Under the pieces are notes generated by a model that had not been told where the DNA came from, made no database searches, and saw only the letters and a list, made by a program, of their open reading frames with translations. Below are positions 37,882 to 48,149 of a DNA stretch of 64,000 nt, piece after piece. How positions within the stretch are numbered: the first letter of the stretch is position 1; the number at the start of each line of letters is the position of its first letter. The DNA is from Virgibacillus sp. MSJ-26 (GTDB lineage Bacteria; Bacillota; Bacilli; Bacillales; Amphibacillaceae). The stretch lies in the NCBI RefSeq assembly GCF_018918075.1, contig NZ_JAHLPW010000003.1:1-64000 (forward strand). The letters are read 5' to 3'. Made by a program: the position numbers and the translations under genes.

Positions 37882-37919
37882 CAACGTACAAACTGGACTG
37901 AGATATAACCATTAAAAAA

Positions 37920-37952
37920 ACTCATCGAGAGAAACAAAGCTTCTCGATGAGT
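37920..37952. terminator. bidirectional terminator of MATE and nupC genes
   Basis: ACTCATCGAGA / TCTCGATGAGT with A-run and T-run on either side. Confidence 0.88.
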
Positions 37953-37964
37953 TTCTTTTTCTAG

Positions 37965-39158
37965 CTATAAGAAAATACCTACAATTGTCGCTGATAAAAT
38001 GGAACCTAGCGTAGCACCGACTAACAATTTCATTCCAAACCCTGACACACTCACTGCTTTCTCCTTATCAATCGCTTGAACAGTACCTGCTATAATTCCA
38101 ATTGATGAAAAGTTAGCAAAGCTTGTTAAGAAAACGGACACGATTCCGACCGTTTTCACGGACATTACATCAATCAAAGGCTCAAATTTCAACATTGCCA
38201 CAAACTCATTCGTGACTATTTTCGTGCCCATAATTCCGCTTGCTTCAATCACTTCACTTGGAGCAATCCCCATTAATATCCCTATAGGTGTTAGAACATA
38301 CCCTAAAATTTGCTGTAATGTTACACCTGCAAATATTAATTGAATTAACCAATTAACAAGCTCCAATGACGCTATAAAAGCAACTAACATAGCACCAACT
38401 ATTAGAGCGATTTTACCACCATCAAGGGCGCCATTCGCCATGGCCTCAAATATACTTTTGTCATTAGTTACTTCCCGTACATCGACTATGTCTTCTTCTT
38501 TGTTAACATGTACTGGCGCAATAATCGATGCCACAATAAGCGCACTAAACATATTTAACGGCAAAGCAACCAATACAAAGTTCGGGGGTAATATTTGCAA
38601 GTATGCCCCAACTATTGAAGCTGAAACAGACCCCATTGCAGACGCACTAACAATATAAAGTCGATTGTCATTAAGATGATCGAATTGAGATTTGATGGCT
38701 AATAAAGCCTCAGACTGACCAAAAAAGATACTATTCACCGCATTAAAGGATTCAACTTTTGGTAGCCCCGTCACTTTAGAAATAGCTCCACCAATAAATT
38801 TAATAACCGTTGGGAGTATTTTTAGATAAGTCAATACTGAGAGTATTGTAGCGAAAAAGATAATCAGTAATAAAACATCAAAGAAAAAGACACTTTCTCC
38901 TTCCGTTTTGACAATACCACCTAATATAAAATCAATCCCGATTGTTCCAAATTCAATCAACTTATTAAACACAGCTGATATTGCATTAATGATTTGTTGA
39001 CCAATCTTAGTGGAAAACATAAACCATGTCACTAGGAATTGGAGAACCAACATAATCCCTATTCCTTTAACATTAATGTTTTTCTTGTCGTTGGACAGTA
39101 AAAAAGCAATACCGAGCACAAAGAGGATGGCTAATAAGCCCATTAGTTTACTCAGCAA
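37965..39158 (-). CDS. nupC: concentrative nucleoside transporter NupC
   Basis: A 397-residue CNT-family symporter with about nine or ten membrane segments. Typical motifs: NSIFFGQSEALLAIKSQ near 143-160 and GIMGTKIVTNEFVAML near 308-323, together with FLTSFANFSSIGI near 343-355. It imports nucleosides with sodium or protons. The start is TTG after AAAGG; an ATG five codons later is an alternative. Nearby NCS2 permease gene adds a second purine or pyrimidine salvage route. Confidence 0.92.
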   Translation of the reverse strand: MLSKLMGLLAILFVLGIAFLLSNDKKNINVKGIGIMLVLQFLVTWFMFSTKIGQQIINAISAVFNKLIEFGTIGIDFILGGIVKTEGESVFFFDVLLLIIFFATILSVLTYLKILPTVIKFIGGAISKVTGLPKVESFNAVNSIFFGQSEALLAIKSQFDHLNDNRLYIVSASAMGSVSASIVGAYLQILPPNFVLVALPLNMFSALIVASIIAPVHVNKEEDIVDVREVTNDKSIFEAMANGALDGGKIALIVGAMLVAFIASLELVNWLIQLIFAGVTLQQILGYVLTPIGILMGIAPSEVIEASGIMGTKIVTNEFVAMLKFEPLIDVMSVKTVGIVSVFLTSFANFSSIGIIAGTVQAIDKEKAVSVSGFGMKLLVGATLGSILSATIVGIFL

Positions 39159-39316
39159 TTTATTCTACCTTTCTTTAATATAAATTTATAGCACACTTCC
39201 CAAGATTACCAAGTTGTCAGACGTCATGCAACAATATATCGTTAATTATTTGATGTATTTTTTTCCACTCATTATTTTCGTTAGTATATAAATTGTTCCC
39301 TTTAGTCGATTAATAA

Positions 39317-39346
39317 AACCCCAACGATTGAAAAGTCGTCGGGGTT
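39317..39346 (-). terminator. terminator of the NCS2 permease gene
   Basis: AACCCCAACGA / TCGTCGGGGTT (one mismatch) with a short T-run on the minus strand. Confidence 0.8.
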
Positions 39347-39390
39347 AATCCATTTGACGCTATAAACTTTTAGCTTTAAAATTTGCCTAA

Positions 39391-40680
39391 TTAGTGTGCT
39401 GGAAAAAATATCATTTGGAGTAAGAAGATAACACCAAAGAGATAAATAATCCAATGAACCTCTTTCCCTTTACCACTAACGAGTTTCATAAGCGGATAAG
39501 TAATAAAGCCAATCGCTATCCCCGTGGCAATGCTTGAGGTAAGCGGCATTGTTAAAATAATCGCAAACGCAGGGAAAGCTTCGTCAAATGTTTTCCAATC
39601 AATACGTGCCAAACCTTCCATCATGAAACAACCAACAATAATTAAGGCTGGTGCTGTGATAGCCGGTAGTCCCGCTATTGTTTCCACAATGGGCTTAAAG
39701 AATATTGATAAAGCAAATAAACTTGCCACTACCATAGATGTCAGACCAGTTCTTCCACCTACTGCTACCCCTGAAGTGGATTCAACATAAGCGGTTGAAG
39801 GACTCGTACCAAATAATGACCCCACGGTAGTAGCTGTAGCGTCTGCCAAGAGTGCTGATTTTGCTCGAGGCATATGGCCATTTTTCATAAATCCAGCTTG
39901 TTCAGCAACTCCTATCAATGTACCAGTTGTGTCAAAAATAGTTACCAATAAAAAAGAAAAAACAACAGTATAAAGTCCGTGTGAAAAAACCCCTGTTACG
40001 TCTAAATCAAAAAATACAGGAGCTGGTGGTGTAGATGTAATACCGTTATAATCAAGCATTCCAGTAAAAAATCCTATCACACCTGTAATAATCATTCCTA
40101 AGAACAAAGCACCTTTGACACGACGTACCATAAGAATTAACGTAATGAATAAACCTGCTATCGTTAGTAATGTAACAGGATCATGTAAGTCACCAAGTCC
40201 AGCTATTGTTTCCTCATTTTCTACAACAATACCAGACATCTTCAATCCGAGAAAGGCAACAAATAATCCTATACCTGACGTTATTCCAAACTTTAATGAA
40301 AAAGGTATCGCAGCGATGAGCGTTTCTCTTAGATTTGTAAGACTTAATAAAACAAAAAGAATTCCAGCGAGAAAGACGGTGCCAAATACCACCTGATAGG
40401 ATATACCTTGAGAAGCAACTACACTAGCAAAATAAGCGTTCAATCCCATCCCGGGTGCAATGCCAATAGGATAATTTGCAAATAATCCCATGAAAACTGT
40501 TCCAATGACTGCAGCAATAATCGTCGCTGTAAAAACCTGATCAAAAGGGACCCCAGCAGCCGACAATATAACTGGATTAACGATTACAATATAAACCATT
40601 GTTAAAAAGGTTGTAAATCCTGCAACGACTTCAGTTCGTATATTTGTATTATTTTCTTGTAGTTTAAAAAGGTTATTCAC
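39391..40680 (-). CDS. pbuG: NCS2 purine permease (PbuG-like)
   Basis: About 429 residues with many membrane segments, an AzgA/PbuG-like NCS2 permease for hypoxanthine, guanine or adenine. Motifs include ANYPIGIAPGMGLNAYF near 70 and GTSPSTAYVESTSGVAVGGR near 290. I chose the GTG at 40680, 6 nt after AAGGTG; the GTG three codons earlier lies in that site. No purine riboswitch was found in the 310 bp upstream, unlike pbuG in B. subtilis. Confidence 0.88.
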   Translation of the reverse strand: MNNLFKLQENNTNIRTEVVAGFTTFLTMVYIVIVNPVILSAAGVPFDQVFTATIIAAVIGTVFMGLFANYPIGIAPGMGLNAYFASVVASQGISYQVVFGTVFLAGILFVLLSLTNLRETLIAAIPFSLKFGITSGIGLFVAFLGLKMSGIVVENEETIAGLGDLHDPVTLLTIAGLFITLILMVRRVKGALFLGMIITGVIGFFTGMLDYNGITSTPPAPVFFDLDVTGVFSHGLYTVVFSFLLVTIFDTTGTLIGVAEQAGFMKNGHMPRAKSALLADATATTVGSLFGTSPSTAYVESTSGVAVGGRTGLTSMVVASLFALSIFFKPIVETIAGLPAITAPALIIVGCFMMEGLARIDWKTFDEAFPAFAIILTMPLTSSIATGIAIGFITYPLMKLVSGKGKEVHWIIYLFGVIFLLQMIFFPAH

Positions 40681-40689
40681 TAAAAACAC

Positions 40690-40959
40690 CTTACTTTCCG
40701 AATGATTTAAAACACATATACTATAATATTCGGTTTTAGGTTATTTTGCAATGGTTTATTCTAGTTTATTTTGATAAGTTTTTAAATACGAAGTTGAATT
40801 ATATTGATTTCCATAGTTTTAAGGTGGTTGTCCGTGAATGTAACTTGTCTGATACAAATCAGGATTTCGTTTCGGCCTATGCGGCTTCAACGGCTGCTAT
40901 GCGTTTTCAACTCTATTTATGTCCCTTCTTCGGTATAGAAGTTTTTTCAATATAAAAAA
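40690..40959. other. intergenic region upstream of the NCS2 permease
   Basis: AT-rich with a more GC-rich stretch at about 40820-40940. A plus-strand frame there (40746-40955) has no ribosome binding site and unconvincing sequence. I see no purine aptamer on the minus strand. Confidence 0.4.
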
Positions 40960-40987
40960 AGAAACTATCCCGCTAGGAACAGTTTCT
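40960..40987 (-). terminator. terminator of the DUF4870 gene
   Basis: AGAAACT / AGTTTCT with seven T following on the minus strand, 10 bp after the gene's stop. Confidence 0.82.
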
Positions 40988-40996
40988 ATTAAAACA

Positions 40997-41320
40997 CTAT
41001 TTTATAAATCTAATTACTAAAGGAATGCGATATCTTTCTCCATTATATGCTTTTACTGCAGCTATAATTGTTAGGATAAATCCTGTTATGCCAACAGCTG
41101 GGACCAATAAAAAACCAATGATAAGAAGGATTAATATTCCACTGGCAAAACCGTAGATTGTGAAAGATATAAAGAAGTTAAAATATTCTTTGCCATGATA
41201 ATCTATGAAATCCGAATCATCTCTTTTGATAATCCAAATGATTAAAGGTCCTATAACAGGCACAAAGAAGCTAACTAAATAAATAAGCATAGCAAATAAC
41301 CGCTCATCACTATTTGTCAT
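40997..41320 (-). CDS. DUF4870 (Tic20-like) membrane protein
   Basis: A 107-residue membrane protein with about three hydrophobic segments and the DUF4870 pattern: FFVPVIGPLIIWIIKRDDSD, then IDYHGKEYFNF. The Asp/His-rich loop FIDYHGKE between segments is typical. No biochemical function is established for the family. A GGAAAAA-type purine stretch (AAAGGGGAGAGG) precedes the ATG. It is a single-gene unit. Confidence 0.85.
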   Translation of the reverse strand: MTNSDERLFAMLIYLVSFFVPVIGPLIIWIIKRDDSDFIDYHGKEYFNFFISFTIYGFASGILILLIIGFLLVPAVGITGFILTIIAAVKAYNGERYRIPLVIRFIK

Positions 41321-41526
41321 TAATTTTTCCTCTCCCCTTTTTATGTTTCTTTCATGATAGCATATGACGATTATGACACCAAGTCTTTTTTAAAAGCGAG
41401 CTTAACTTCATCTATATTCGTATGTAGAAGTTCCTATGTATGTGACCGTGCGAGCTGAAGTTCGTCTCAAGCGGGATGATAACCAGCACTGACTTCCACT
41501 TCCATATTAAATTTCGCAAAATAAAT
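41321..41526. other. intergenic region DUF4870 / odhB terminator
   Basis: About 200 bp with no gene, holding the promoter of the DUF4870 gene on the minus strand. Nothing further recognised. Confidence 0.35.
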
Positions 41527-41564
41527 CCCCGTACAGAACAAATAGTACCGCATTCTGTACGGGG
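41527..41564 (-). terminator. terminator of odhAB
   Basis: CCCCGTACAGAA / TTCTGTACGGGG, a 12 bp stem with a 14-base loop, 25 bp after odhB. The tail (ATTTATTTT on minus) is only moderately T-rich. Confidence 0.78.
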
Positions 41565-41589
41565 GCAGTTTTAATGGTTAATAAGTTTA

Positions 41590-42852
41590 TTAACCTTCTA
41601 GTAATAGGTCATATGGATCTTCTAGCATTTGTTTAATACGAACCAAGAATCGAACAGCGTCTTTACCATCTACGATACGGTGGTCATAGGATAATGCCAA
41701 GTACATCATTGGACGAACTTCGATTGAATCATCCGGCATAACCATGGCACGCTTTTCGATATTATGCATACCTAAGATTCCTACTTGAGGCGCGTTAAGG
41801 ATTGGTGTGGATAGCATGGAACCAAAAATACCACCATTTGTGATACTGAATGTACCGCCTTGTAGGTCACTTAACTGCAATGCTTTATCGCGTGCTTTCT
41901 TGCCAAGATTAGCAATCTCACGTTCAACACCTGCGAAATCTAGGCGATCAGCATCGCGGACAACTGGAACAACTAGACCATCTTCAGTTGATACGGCAAT
42001 ACCAATATCATAAAATTGTTTTAAAACAAGTTCATTACCTTGGATTTCAGCGTTAAGGTATGGGAATTCTTTTAGTGCTCCAACAACAGCTTTTGTAAAG
42101 AATGACATAAAGCCCAGTTTAACATCATGTTTTTCTAGGAATTTATCTTTACGCTCACTTCTCAAGTTCATGATTGCTGTCATATCTACTTCGTTAAACG
42201 TCGTTAACATCGCAGATTCTTGCTGGACATTCACTAAGTTTTTAGCGATTGTTTGACGACGACGTGTCATCTTCTCGCGTACGACAGGCTTGTCAAACTC
42301 TGTCTTTTCAGCTTGCTTTGGTGCTTCTTTTTTAGCTGGTTTAGAAGCAGGCTTTTCAGTACCACCTTTTGCTGCAGCTTCTACATCTTCAGGACGAATT
42401 CGGCCAAGTGGGTCATGAGCGCTCACCTTGCTTAGGTCAATATCTAGTTCACGTGCACGCTTGCGAGCAGCTGGTGAGGCAACGATATCATGCTTTGTGC
42501 TGTCATCGTCTTTTTTCTCTTCTTTATCTTGCTTTGGTTCTTCCTTCTTGTCTGCTTTTGGTTCTTCTTTCTTTTCCTCTTTAGGTGCTTCTTCTGATGG
42601 AGCTGCTCCTGCTTCCCCACTTTCATCTATCTTAGCAATGACATCTCCAACTTCTACGTCATCACCTTCTTCGCGAACGAGCTCAGTAATCACCCCAGCA
42701 AAGTCCGTATTAACTTCAACGTTAACTTTATCTGTTTCCAGTTCAAGAACTGGATCCCCTGTTTCTACTTTATCGCCTGGTTTTACTAACCACTCGGCTA
42801 TCGTTCCTTCTTCAATTGATTCGGCAAGTTCAGGTACTTTAATTTCTTTCAT
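41590..42852 (-). CDS. odhB: dihydrolipoamide succinyltransferase (2-oxoglutarate dehydrogenase E2)
   Basis: A 420-residue E2 subunit. The N-terminal lipoyl domain carries [11 protein letters not shown] with the lipoyl Lys near residue 42. A Glu/Lys/Pro-rich linker follows (80-110), then a peripheral subunit-binding domain ([20 protein letters not shown] near 125). The catalytic domain ends with [13 protein letters not shown], giving the active-site His and Asp. It transfers succinyl to CoA in the TCA cycle. Its start overlaps the odhA stop by 14 bp. Confidence 0.96.
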   Translation of the reverse strand: MKEIKVPELAESIEEGTIAEWLVKPGDKVETGDPVLELETDKVNVEVNTDFAGVITELVREEGDDVEVGDVIAKIDESGEAGAAPSEEAPKEEKKEEPKADKKEEPKQDKEEKKDDDSTKHDIVASPAARKRARELDIDLSKVSAHDPLGRIRPEDVEAAAKGGTEKPASKPAKKEAPKQAEKTEFDKPVVREKMTRRRQTIAKNLVNVQQESAMLTTFNEVDMTAIMNLRSERKDKFLEKHDVKLGFMSFFTKAVVGALKEFPYLNAEIQGNELVLKQFYDIGIAVSTEDGLVVPVVRDADRLDFAGVEREIANLGKKARDKALQLSDLQGGTFSITNGGIFGSMLSTPILNAPQVGILGMHNIEKRAMVMPDDSIEVRPMMYLALSYDHRIVDGKDAVRFLVRIKQMLEDPYDLLLEG

Positions 42853-45715
42853 CGGAATCTCCTCCTAATGTAGGGTTTAGTGCTTTTGCTAATATATCAC
42901 TTTGTTCAGCTTTATGGATGTTCGGCTCTCCAACAGCTGGTGACGAGCGATCAGGTCGACCAACGTAACGAAGGATCTGCCCTTCTTCTAATAAATCTTC
43001 AATTCTTTCTTTTACGAAGCCCCAAGCTCCCATGTTTCTTGGCTCTTCCTGTACCCAAACAACTTCTTCTAAATTAGGTAGTTCTTTGAGTTCTTTGGCC
43101 AAGTCTTTCTGTGGGAAAGGGTAAAACTGTTCTAAACGTAGGGAACGTAACCAATCAAATTTATCATCTGAGTTATCAATTTCCTCTTCAATATCTATCA
43201 TGACTTTTCCGCTTCCGATCAGTAAGCGCTTAGCATTCTTCTTGCTCACCTTCAAGTTCGGCTGATTAATCAACGGTTTAAATGTACCTTCAGTAAAGGC
43301 TTTTGGTTCAGATGCCACACGCTCATTCCTCAATAAACTACTTTTCGGCGTCATTAAAACAAGCGGCCTTGCCTCTTCTCTTCCGCCGAGAGCAGCTTGC
43401 CTACGCATTAAATGGAAAAACTGAGCTGATGATGTAACATATGCTACAATCCAGTTGTTTTCCGCTGCCATTTGTAGGAATCGCTCAAGACGGGCACTCG
43501 AGTGCTCAGGTCCTTGGCCTTCGTACCCATGCGGTAGCAACATAACCATATTAGATTTATCGGCCCATTTTGCACGAGCTGAAGAAATAAATTGATCAAA
43601 AATCACCTGGGCTGCATTCGCAAAATCACCAAATTGGGCTTCCCAGATGACTAGCGTTTCAGGTGAATGCACACTATACCCATATTCGAATCCTAAAACA
43701 CCCGCTTCTGATAATGGACTGTTTCTGATGTCAAAGGAAGCAGCAGATTCTTTTAAGTTTTGTAATGGAACATACTTTTCATTCGTATCTCCTTCATTCC
43801 AGACAGCATGCCTATGTGCAAATGTTCCACGCTCAGCGTCCTGTCCTGTTAAACGAATGGGTGTACCATCTTTTAAGATTGAAGCATAGGTAAGAGCTTC
43901 TCCAGCTCCCCAGTCTGCCTTGTTGCCCTCATCAAGCATCTTTTCGCGACGTTTTAGTACGCGGTTTAGTTTTTTAATATTAAATCCTTCTGGACGTTCA
44001 TATAATTCATCATTTAACTTTTTCAAAGCGTCATAAGGAATCGCGGTATCAAATTCATCAATACCGTTCCTTAATTCTTCCGGCATATTTTGGATTTCGA
44101 TGGCTCCAGATTCGCCTTCTTTCATGCCGTCATAGATTTCTTTCAAGTGGTTGTTAATTTTCTCTTTCATTTGCTTGAACTCATCTTCATCAATTACATC
44201 TTGGTCTTGAAGTCTTGAAGCAAATACATTAGCCACTGTTGGATGTTTATCTATTTTTTGATAAAGGACAGGTTGAGTCATACGTGGCTCATCCATTTCG
44301 TTATGGCCATAACGACGATAACCTACCAAATCTATTAAAATATCTTTATTGAATTTTTGACGGTATTCATAAGCAATACGAACTGCTGACACACATGCTA
44401 TTGGATCATCAGCATTAACGTGCATAATCGGCACTTCAAAACCTTTTGCCAAGTCACTTGCATAACGTGTTGATCTTCCGTCTTCCTGATCTGTTGTATA
44501 ACCTACAAGATTGTTAGCAATAATATGAAGTGAGCCACCTGTATTGTAACCAGGTAGATTACTTAAGTTAAATGTTTCAGCTACAATTCCTTCACCGATA
44601 AAAGCAGCATCACCATGGATTATGACTGGTATTGCTTTAGTTTTATCTTGCTTAGGATAACCTTTGTTCGATCTATCATCTTGTGCTGCACGAGCAAATC
44701 CTTCAACGACAGGATTAACAAACTCCAAGTGAGATGGATTATTTGCTAGCGTTAAGCGAGTAGATGCTTCTTTTCCTGGAAATTCCTTGACAGCTCCAAA
44801 GTGATACTTAACATCACCACTCCAACCGTAATTGATGCCTTTTGAACCTTCGGATGGGATCAGTTCTTTATTAGGTGAATGATGGAATTCAGAAAAAATA
44901 ATATCCATTGGCTTACCTAACACATGAGCAAGCACACTTAAACGCCCACGGTGCGCCATACCAATCATCACATTCTCAGCTTTATCAGATGCCGCGGACC
45001 TTACAACACGATCAAGCATCGGAACCATTGCTTCCAATCCTTCGATGGAAAATCGTTTTTGGCCAACGAATGTTTTTTGCAAAAAGCCTTCAAAGCCCTC
45101 AACTTCAGCCATACGTTCAAGCAATTGCTTTTTCTCATCATTTGACAAGGGTAAGCGTGCTTTTCCAGATTCTATATAATCATTCAACCAATTGCGTTCT
45201 TCTTCATTATTAACATGATCAAATTCAAATGCCATTGTTCCTGTATAATACTTTTTAAGTTTATTAACAACATCCCAGCCATTTTCTACACCACTTGGTG
45301 CATTTCCCCATAACCAAGTGGCAGGGATATTTTGCAAATCTTCTTTTGATAATCCATAGCTTTCTGGATGGACTAATTCCGAATGACGCTCTTTTTGCAG
45401 ACCTACTGGGTAAATATCTGCCTCTAAGTGACCGAAACGTCGAATAGCCTCCACAAATTTCATTGCCGAGGTTAGTTTCTTAATATCACCTATTGATTGC
45501 GTCGTCTGCCCTTCTTGCGCTATACTTGGTGTTTCAGTGAGCCAAGCTGGCGCGCCATATTGTTTAAAAATATCTTTAATCGATGAATCAACAGCTTCGG
45601 GATCTTCTTTGTACAGATCATACTGTTCCTCGATGTATCCCCTGTTTGGACCATGAAATTCTCCCCAGAATCTTTCAGTAGATTCTTCATTCTGTTCCAC
45701 GTCTGATACCCCCAT
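42839..45715 (-). CDS. odhA: 2-oxoglutarate dehydrogenase E1 component
   Basis: A 958-residue thiamine-diphosphate enzyme that decarboxylates 2-oxoglutarate and passes succinyl to OdhB. Recognisable parts: [18 protein letters not shown] near 246-263, [20 protein letters not shown] near 363-382, and the transketolase-like [10 protein letters not shown] and [20 protein letters not shown] in the C-terminal half. Length is normal for Bacillus OdhA. The ATG follows GGGGGTAT-like sequence with no strong site visible, so the start is moderately certain. With fumC it shows a working oxidative TCA cycle. Confidence 0.96.
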   Translation of the reverse strand: MGVSDVEQNEESTERFWGEFHGPNRGYIEEQYDLYKEDPEAVDSSIKDIFKQYGAPAWLTETPSIAQEGQTTQSIGDIKKLTSAMKFVEAIRRFGHLEADIYPVGLQKERHSELVHPESYGLSKEDLQNIPATWLWGNAPSGVENGWDVVNKLKKYYTGTMAFEFDHVNNEEERNWLNDYIESGKARLPLSNDEKKQLLERMAEVEGFEGFLQKTFVGQKRFSIEGLEAMVPMLDRVVRSAASDKAENVMIGMAHRGRLSVLAHVLGKPMDIIFSEFHHSPNKELIPSEGSKGINYGWSGDVKYHFGAVKEFPGKEASTRLTLANNPSHLEFVNPVVEGFARAAQDDRSNKGYPKQDKTKAIPVIIHGDAAFIGEGIVAETFNLSNLPGYNTGGSLHIIANNLVGYTTDQEDGRSTRYASDLAKGFEVPIMHVNADDPIACVSAVRIAYEYRQKFNKDILIDLVGYRRYGHNEMDEPRMTQPVLYQKIDKHPTVANVFASRLQDQDVIDEDEFKQMKEKINNHLKEIYDGMKEGESGAIEIQNMPEELRNGIDEFDTAIPYDALKKLNDELYERPEGFNIKKLNRVLKRREKMLDEGNKADWGAGEALTYASILKDGTPIRLTGQDAERGTFAHRHAVWNEGDTNEKYVPLQNLKESAASFDIRNSPLSEAGVLGFEYGYSVHSPETLVIWEAQFGDFANAAQVIFDQFISSARAKWADKSNMVMLLPHGYEGQGPEHSSARLERFLQMAAENNWIVAYVTSSAQFFHLMRRQAALGGREEARPLVLMTPKSSLLRNERVASEPKAFTEGTFKPLINQPNLKVSKKNAKRLLIGSGKVMIDIEEEIDNSDDKFDWLRSLRLEQFYPFPQKDLAKELKELPNLEEVVWVQEEPRNMGAWGFVKERIEDLLEEGQILRYVGRPDRSSPAVGEPNIHKAEQSDILAKALNPTLGGDSDERN

Positions 45716-46002
45716 TAGAAGTTAGCTTTATCCGTAAAAAAACGGTTCTACTTTTCATTTATCATTATAGGACTGACAAATGACTCCATCAACTAATATA
45801 GCTTATATTTATCGGTAAAACAATAGAATAGGTTCGTTTTTTCTATTTAAGTATTTTTTTAGAATATAGCAATAATTTAAGTATTTATTTTTCCATAGCA
45901 ACGGGTTCACTTTCCTGTATAAATTGGGTATAATAAATGATATATAATAGATTATAATATTTAAGCTGTACATATTTGAAGTGACTTTAAGGAGGTTTGA
46001 AC
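45716..46002. other. intergenic region odhA / small membrane peptide gene
   Basis: About 290 bp, very AT-rich, divergent promoters expected. No riboswitch or repeat seen. Confidence 0.4.
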
Positions 46003-46101
46003 ATGAAACTAGCGTTGATTTTAGGAGTTGCCGTTACATTTATTACATCTTGCTTTACAGCTGGATACGAAGCCAAACCTGGCGTACCAACAAAGCAATA
46101 A
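46003..46101 (+). CDS. 32-residue membrane peptide
   Basis: A small gene with a strong ribosome binding site (TAAGGAGGT, 7 nt before ATG). It encodes MKLALILGVAVTFITSCFTA followed by GYEAKPGVPTKQ. The first 18 residues form a hydrophobic helix and the rest is a short polar tail; ATSC-like TSC could even be a weak lipobox, but the protein is too short to be sure. It is followed by a clean terminator, so it looks like a real single-gene unit. I do not recognise a function. Confidence 0.7.
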   Translation: MKLALILGVAVTFITSCFTAGYEAKPGVPTKQ

Positions 46102-46113
46102 ATTCGTTTGATA

Positions 46114-46144
46114 AAACCCGCCATCCATTTTGGATAGCGGGTTT
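46114..46144. terminator. bidirectional terminator
   Basis: AAACCCGCCATCC / GGATAGCGGGTTT (one mismatch) between the small membrane peptide gene and trmL. Confidence 0.82.
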
Positions 46145-46165
46145 CGTGTTTTTAATTACATTTAC

Positions 46166-46639
46166 TCAACTCATTTGCGGAAATTTTTGTTGGCGTAATG
46201 CTTCGTAAATGACAATAGCCGCTGTGTTGGATAAATTGAGCGAACGAATTTCGTCATTCATCGGAATTCTTAAGCAATGATCCTCTCTTCCATTAATAGC
46301 CTCTTTCGGAATCCCTTTACTCTCACGTCCGAAAACAAAAAATAAATCTTCTTCTTGATTGCTGAAATCAACTTCATAATAATTTTTACTTCCGAAATTC
46401 TCTATATAGTAAAATTGTCCTCTTGGATAATCTTCATATAACTCTTCTAATGATTGATGTTCATGAATTTTTACCTTTTTCCAGTAATCCAGACCAGCAC
46501 GGCGAAGCATTTTATCGTCCGTGGAAAACCCAAGTGGATGGATTAAATGAAGGGTAGATCCTGTACCGAGACATGTACGAGCAATATTCCCTGTGTTTGC
46601 CGGTATTTCTGGTTGATATAAAACGACATGTATACTCAT
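46166..46639 (-). CDS. trmL: tRNA (cytidine(34)-2'-O)-methyltransferase TrmL
   Basis: A 157-residue SPOUT-class knotted methyltransferase that methylates the wobble base of tRNA-Leu. Motifs: PEIPANTGNIARTC near 9-22, FFVFGRESKGIP near 98-110, and IPMNDEIRSLNLSNTAAIVI near 124-144, the knot region binding S-adenosylmethionine. Length is normal. A single-gene unit on the minus strand. Confidence 0.94.
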   Translation of the reverse strand: MSIHVVLYQPEIPANTGNIARTCLGTGSTLHLIHPLGFSTDDKMLRRAGLDYWKKVKIHEHQSLEELYEDYPRGQFYYIENFGSKNYYEVDFSNQEEDLFFVFGRESKGIPKEAINGREDHCLRIPMNDEIRSLNLSNTAAIVIYEALRQQKFPQMS

Positions 46640-46686
46640 AACCTAAACTCCTTACTAACTAAGTTAAAAAACATAAAAATATTATA

Positions 46687-47541
46687 TCATTCTTTTCCTA
46701 TTTGAAAAAACTTATATTTCATATCAGGTGTCCAGGCTGTTGAGTCTTCATAGGACCAATAACGATGACGGCTATTTTCGGTATGGGCGTTAACTAGAGG
46801 CATTCCTTTGGCGTCTTTAGCCACAACGAATGTTGTATGGTCATATCTTCCGTCCCCTTCGAAGTCATAACAAATCACATCTCCTGGTTCGAGTTCTCCA
46901 GCGGATTCGACTTCCTTTCCTCTTAACCCTTGAGTCGATCCACTTAAATACCATCTAAGTGAATGGGCTACAGACCAGCTGAAACTCCATTTTTTTCCTT
47001 GATACCACCAACCCTCTTCCCTACTTGGTGCCCCGCGCATAGGAGCACCTCCGGCATACAGGCATTGGGAGACAAAGTTGGTGCAATCCACAGAGAACCT
47101 TTGGAAATTCGGGTTATAGTTATTCCACCATCTTTCTGCGTATTGAACCGCCGCAAGCCGGTCATAAGTAAAACGCTTAGATTGATTTCGTGTTAAGTTT
47201 TCTTGGAGAACTGGATCCTCTTCCTCTGTCATATCCCGTGTTATAACTACTTCTTTATGACCTACAACGTCACCATTTTTAAGCCAGAATTGATAAGGCT
47301 TCACATGTTCTTCAATGTAGTAGTGATCTCTTTGCTTAATTAGAAAGGATAAATGAAGAAGATATTTGACATGAGTTTCATCGTCATATCTCAAATCTTC
47401 AAAAATTTGTCCGTTTCCGTTTATGCGAATTATTTCAGCATCACGTCGATCCAATAATGCCAATTTTCGTGACCACCAGTTATCTGTCCGTTCATTTTTT
47501 GCTTCTAAAAAAGCGAGCCATTCATCTTTTACTCGATGCAT
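46687..47541 (-). CDS. amidase-domain protein
   Basis: A 284-residue protein with a C-terminal putative amidase domain (papain-like). The likely catalytic Cys is in FSVDCTNFVSQCLYAGG near 150 and the His in YDFEGDGRYDHTTFVV near 230; the N-terminal half is helical without a known motif. No signal peptide is visible, so it may act in the cytoplasm or leave by another route. The ATG at 47541 follows GGGGAGG at 7 nt; a TTG one codon upstream is less likely. The substrate, perhaps a cell-wall peptide, is inferred from the family. Confidence 0.78.
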   Translation of the reverse strand: MHRVKDEWLAFLEAKNERTDNWWSRKLALLDRRDAEIIRINGNGQIFEDLRYDDETHVKYLLHLSFLIKQRDHYYIEEHVKPYQFWLKNGDVVGHKEVVITRDMTEEEDPVLQENLTRNQSKRFTYDRLAAVQYAERWWNNYNPNFQRFSVDCTNFVSQCLYAGGAPMRGAPSREEGWWYQGKKWSFSWSVAHSLRWYLSGSTQGLRGKEVESAGELEPGDVICYDFEGDGRYDHTTFVVAKDAKGMPLVNAHTENSRHRYWSYEDSTAWTPDMKYKFFQIGKE

Positions 47542-47598
47542 CAAAAAACCTCCCCATATATATGTATATGGCGAGAGACTTGTGTACTTGTATTACTT

Positions 47599-48135
47599 TT
47601 ATATGTTAAGTTTTAAATTATTGCTTTCAAATGATAGGAGGTATTCCTTTTTATCCAAACCTCCATTGTATCCCACCATTTTTCCATTTGCTCCAATCAC
47701 TCGATGACATGGAACGATGATAGAAAAGGGATTTTTATTAACAGCGCCCCCTACAGCTCTGACGGCTTTAGGATTTCCGATTATTTCTGCGATATCCTTA
47801 TATGTTTTCATTTCGCCAAATGGGATCCTGTCGACAAGTGCCCGCCAAACTTGCTGTTGAAAATCAGTTCCATACAGCTTATACGAAAAGGTGAAGGTTT
47901 TTTTATCACCAGAAAAATACGCACTTATTTCATTTTTTGGTTCTATAAAAACAGTTGGGTTGTGAACAAAAGTGACGTCTCCAAAATAGCGTTTAGTCCA
48001 TTTTTGCCACTTTTCTTCTAAATCTTTTATTGACCCATAATCAATTCGCAACACATGCTCCCCATCACCCAGTAGTGTTAAGATGCCAATCGGAGTATCC
48101 TGCTCATCGTAATAAAGTGTTATTAATTTCGTCAT
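47599..48135 (-). CDS. ogt: methylated-DNA-protein cysteine methyltransferase
   Basis: A 178-residue suicide repair protein that takes methyl groups from O6-methylguanine. The active-site motif is IIVPCHRVIG near residue 143, preceded by GNPKAVRAVGGAVNKNPF. An N-terminal RNase H-like ribonuclease fold domain (1-85) is expected. Start ATG with AGAGGGAACC upstream. It is 14 bp downstream of queG on the same strand, so the two are probably co-transcribed. Confidence 0.93.
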   Translation of the reverse strand: MTKLITLYYDEQDTPIGILTLLGDGEHVLRIDYGSIKDLEEKWQKWTKRYFGDVTFVHNPTVFIEPKNEISAYFSGDKKTFTFSYKLYGTDFQQQVWRALVDRIPFGEMKTYKDIAEIIGNPKAVRAVGGAVNKNPFSIIVPCHRVIGANGKMVGYNGGLDKKEYLLSFESNNLKLNI

Positions 48136-48149
48136 ATGGTTCCCTCTTT

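Noticed and set aside
40690-40955. purine riboswitch or small gene upstream of the NCS2 permease
   Set aside because: I looked for the purine aptamer core on the minus strand and did not find it; the plus-strand frame has no ribosome binding site.
42428-42868. 146-residue Ser-rich frame antisense to odhB
   Set aside because: It is the shadow of the charged odhB linker and lipoyl domain.
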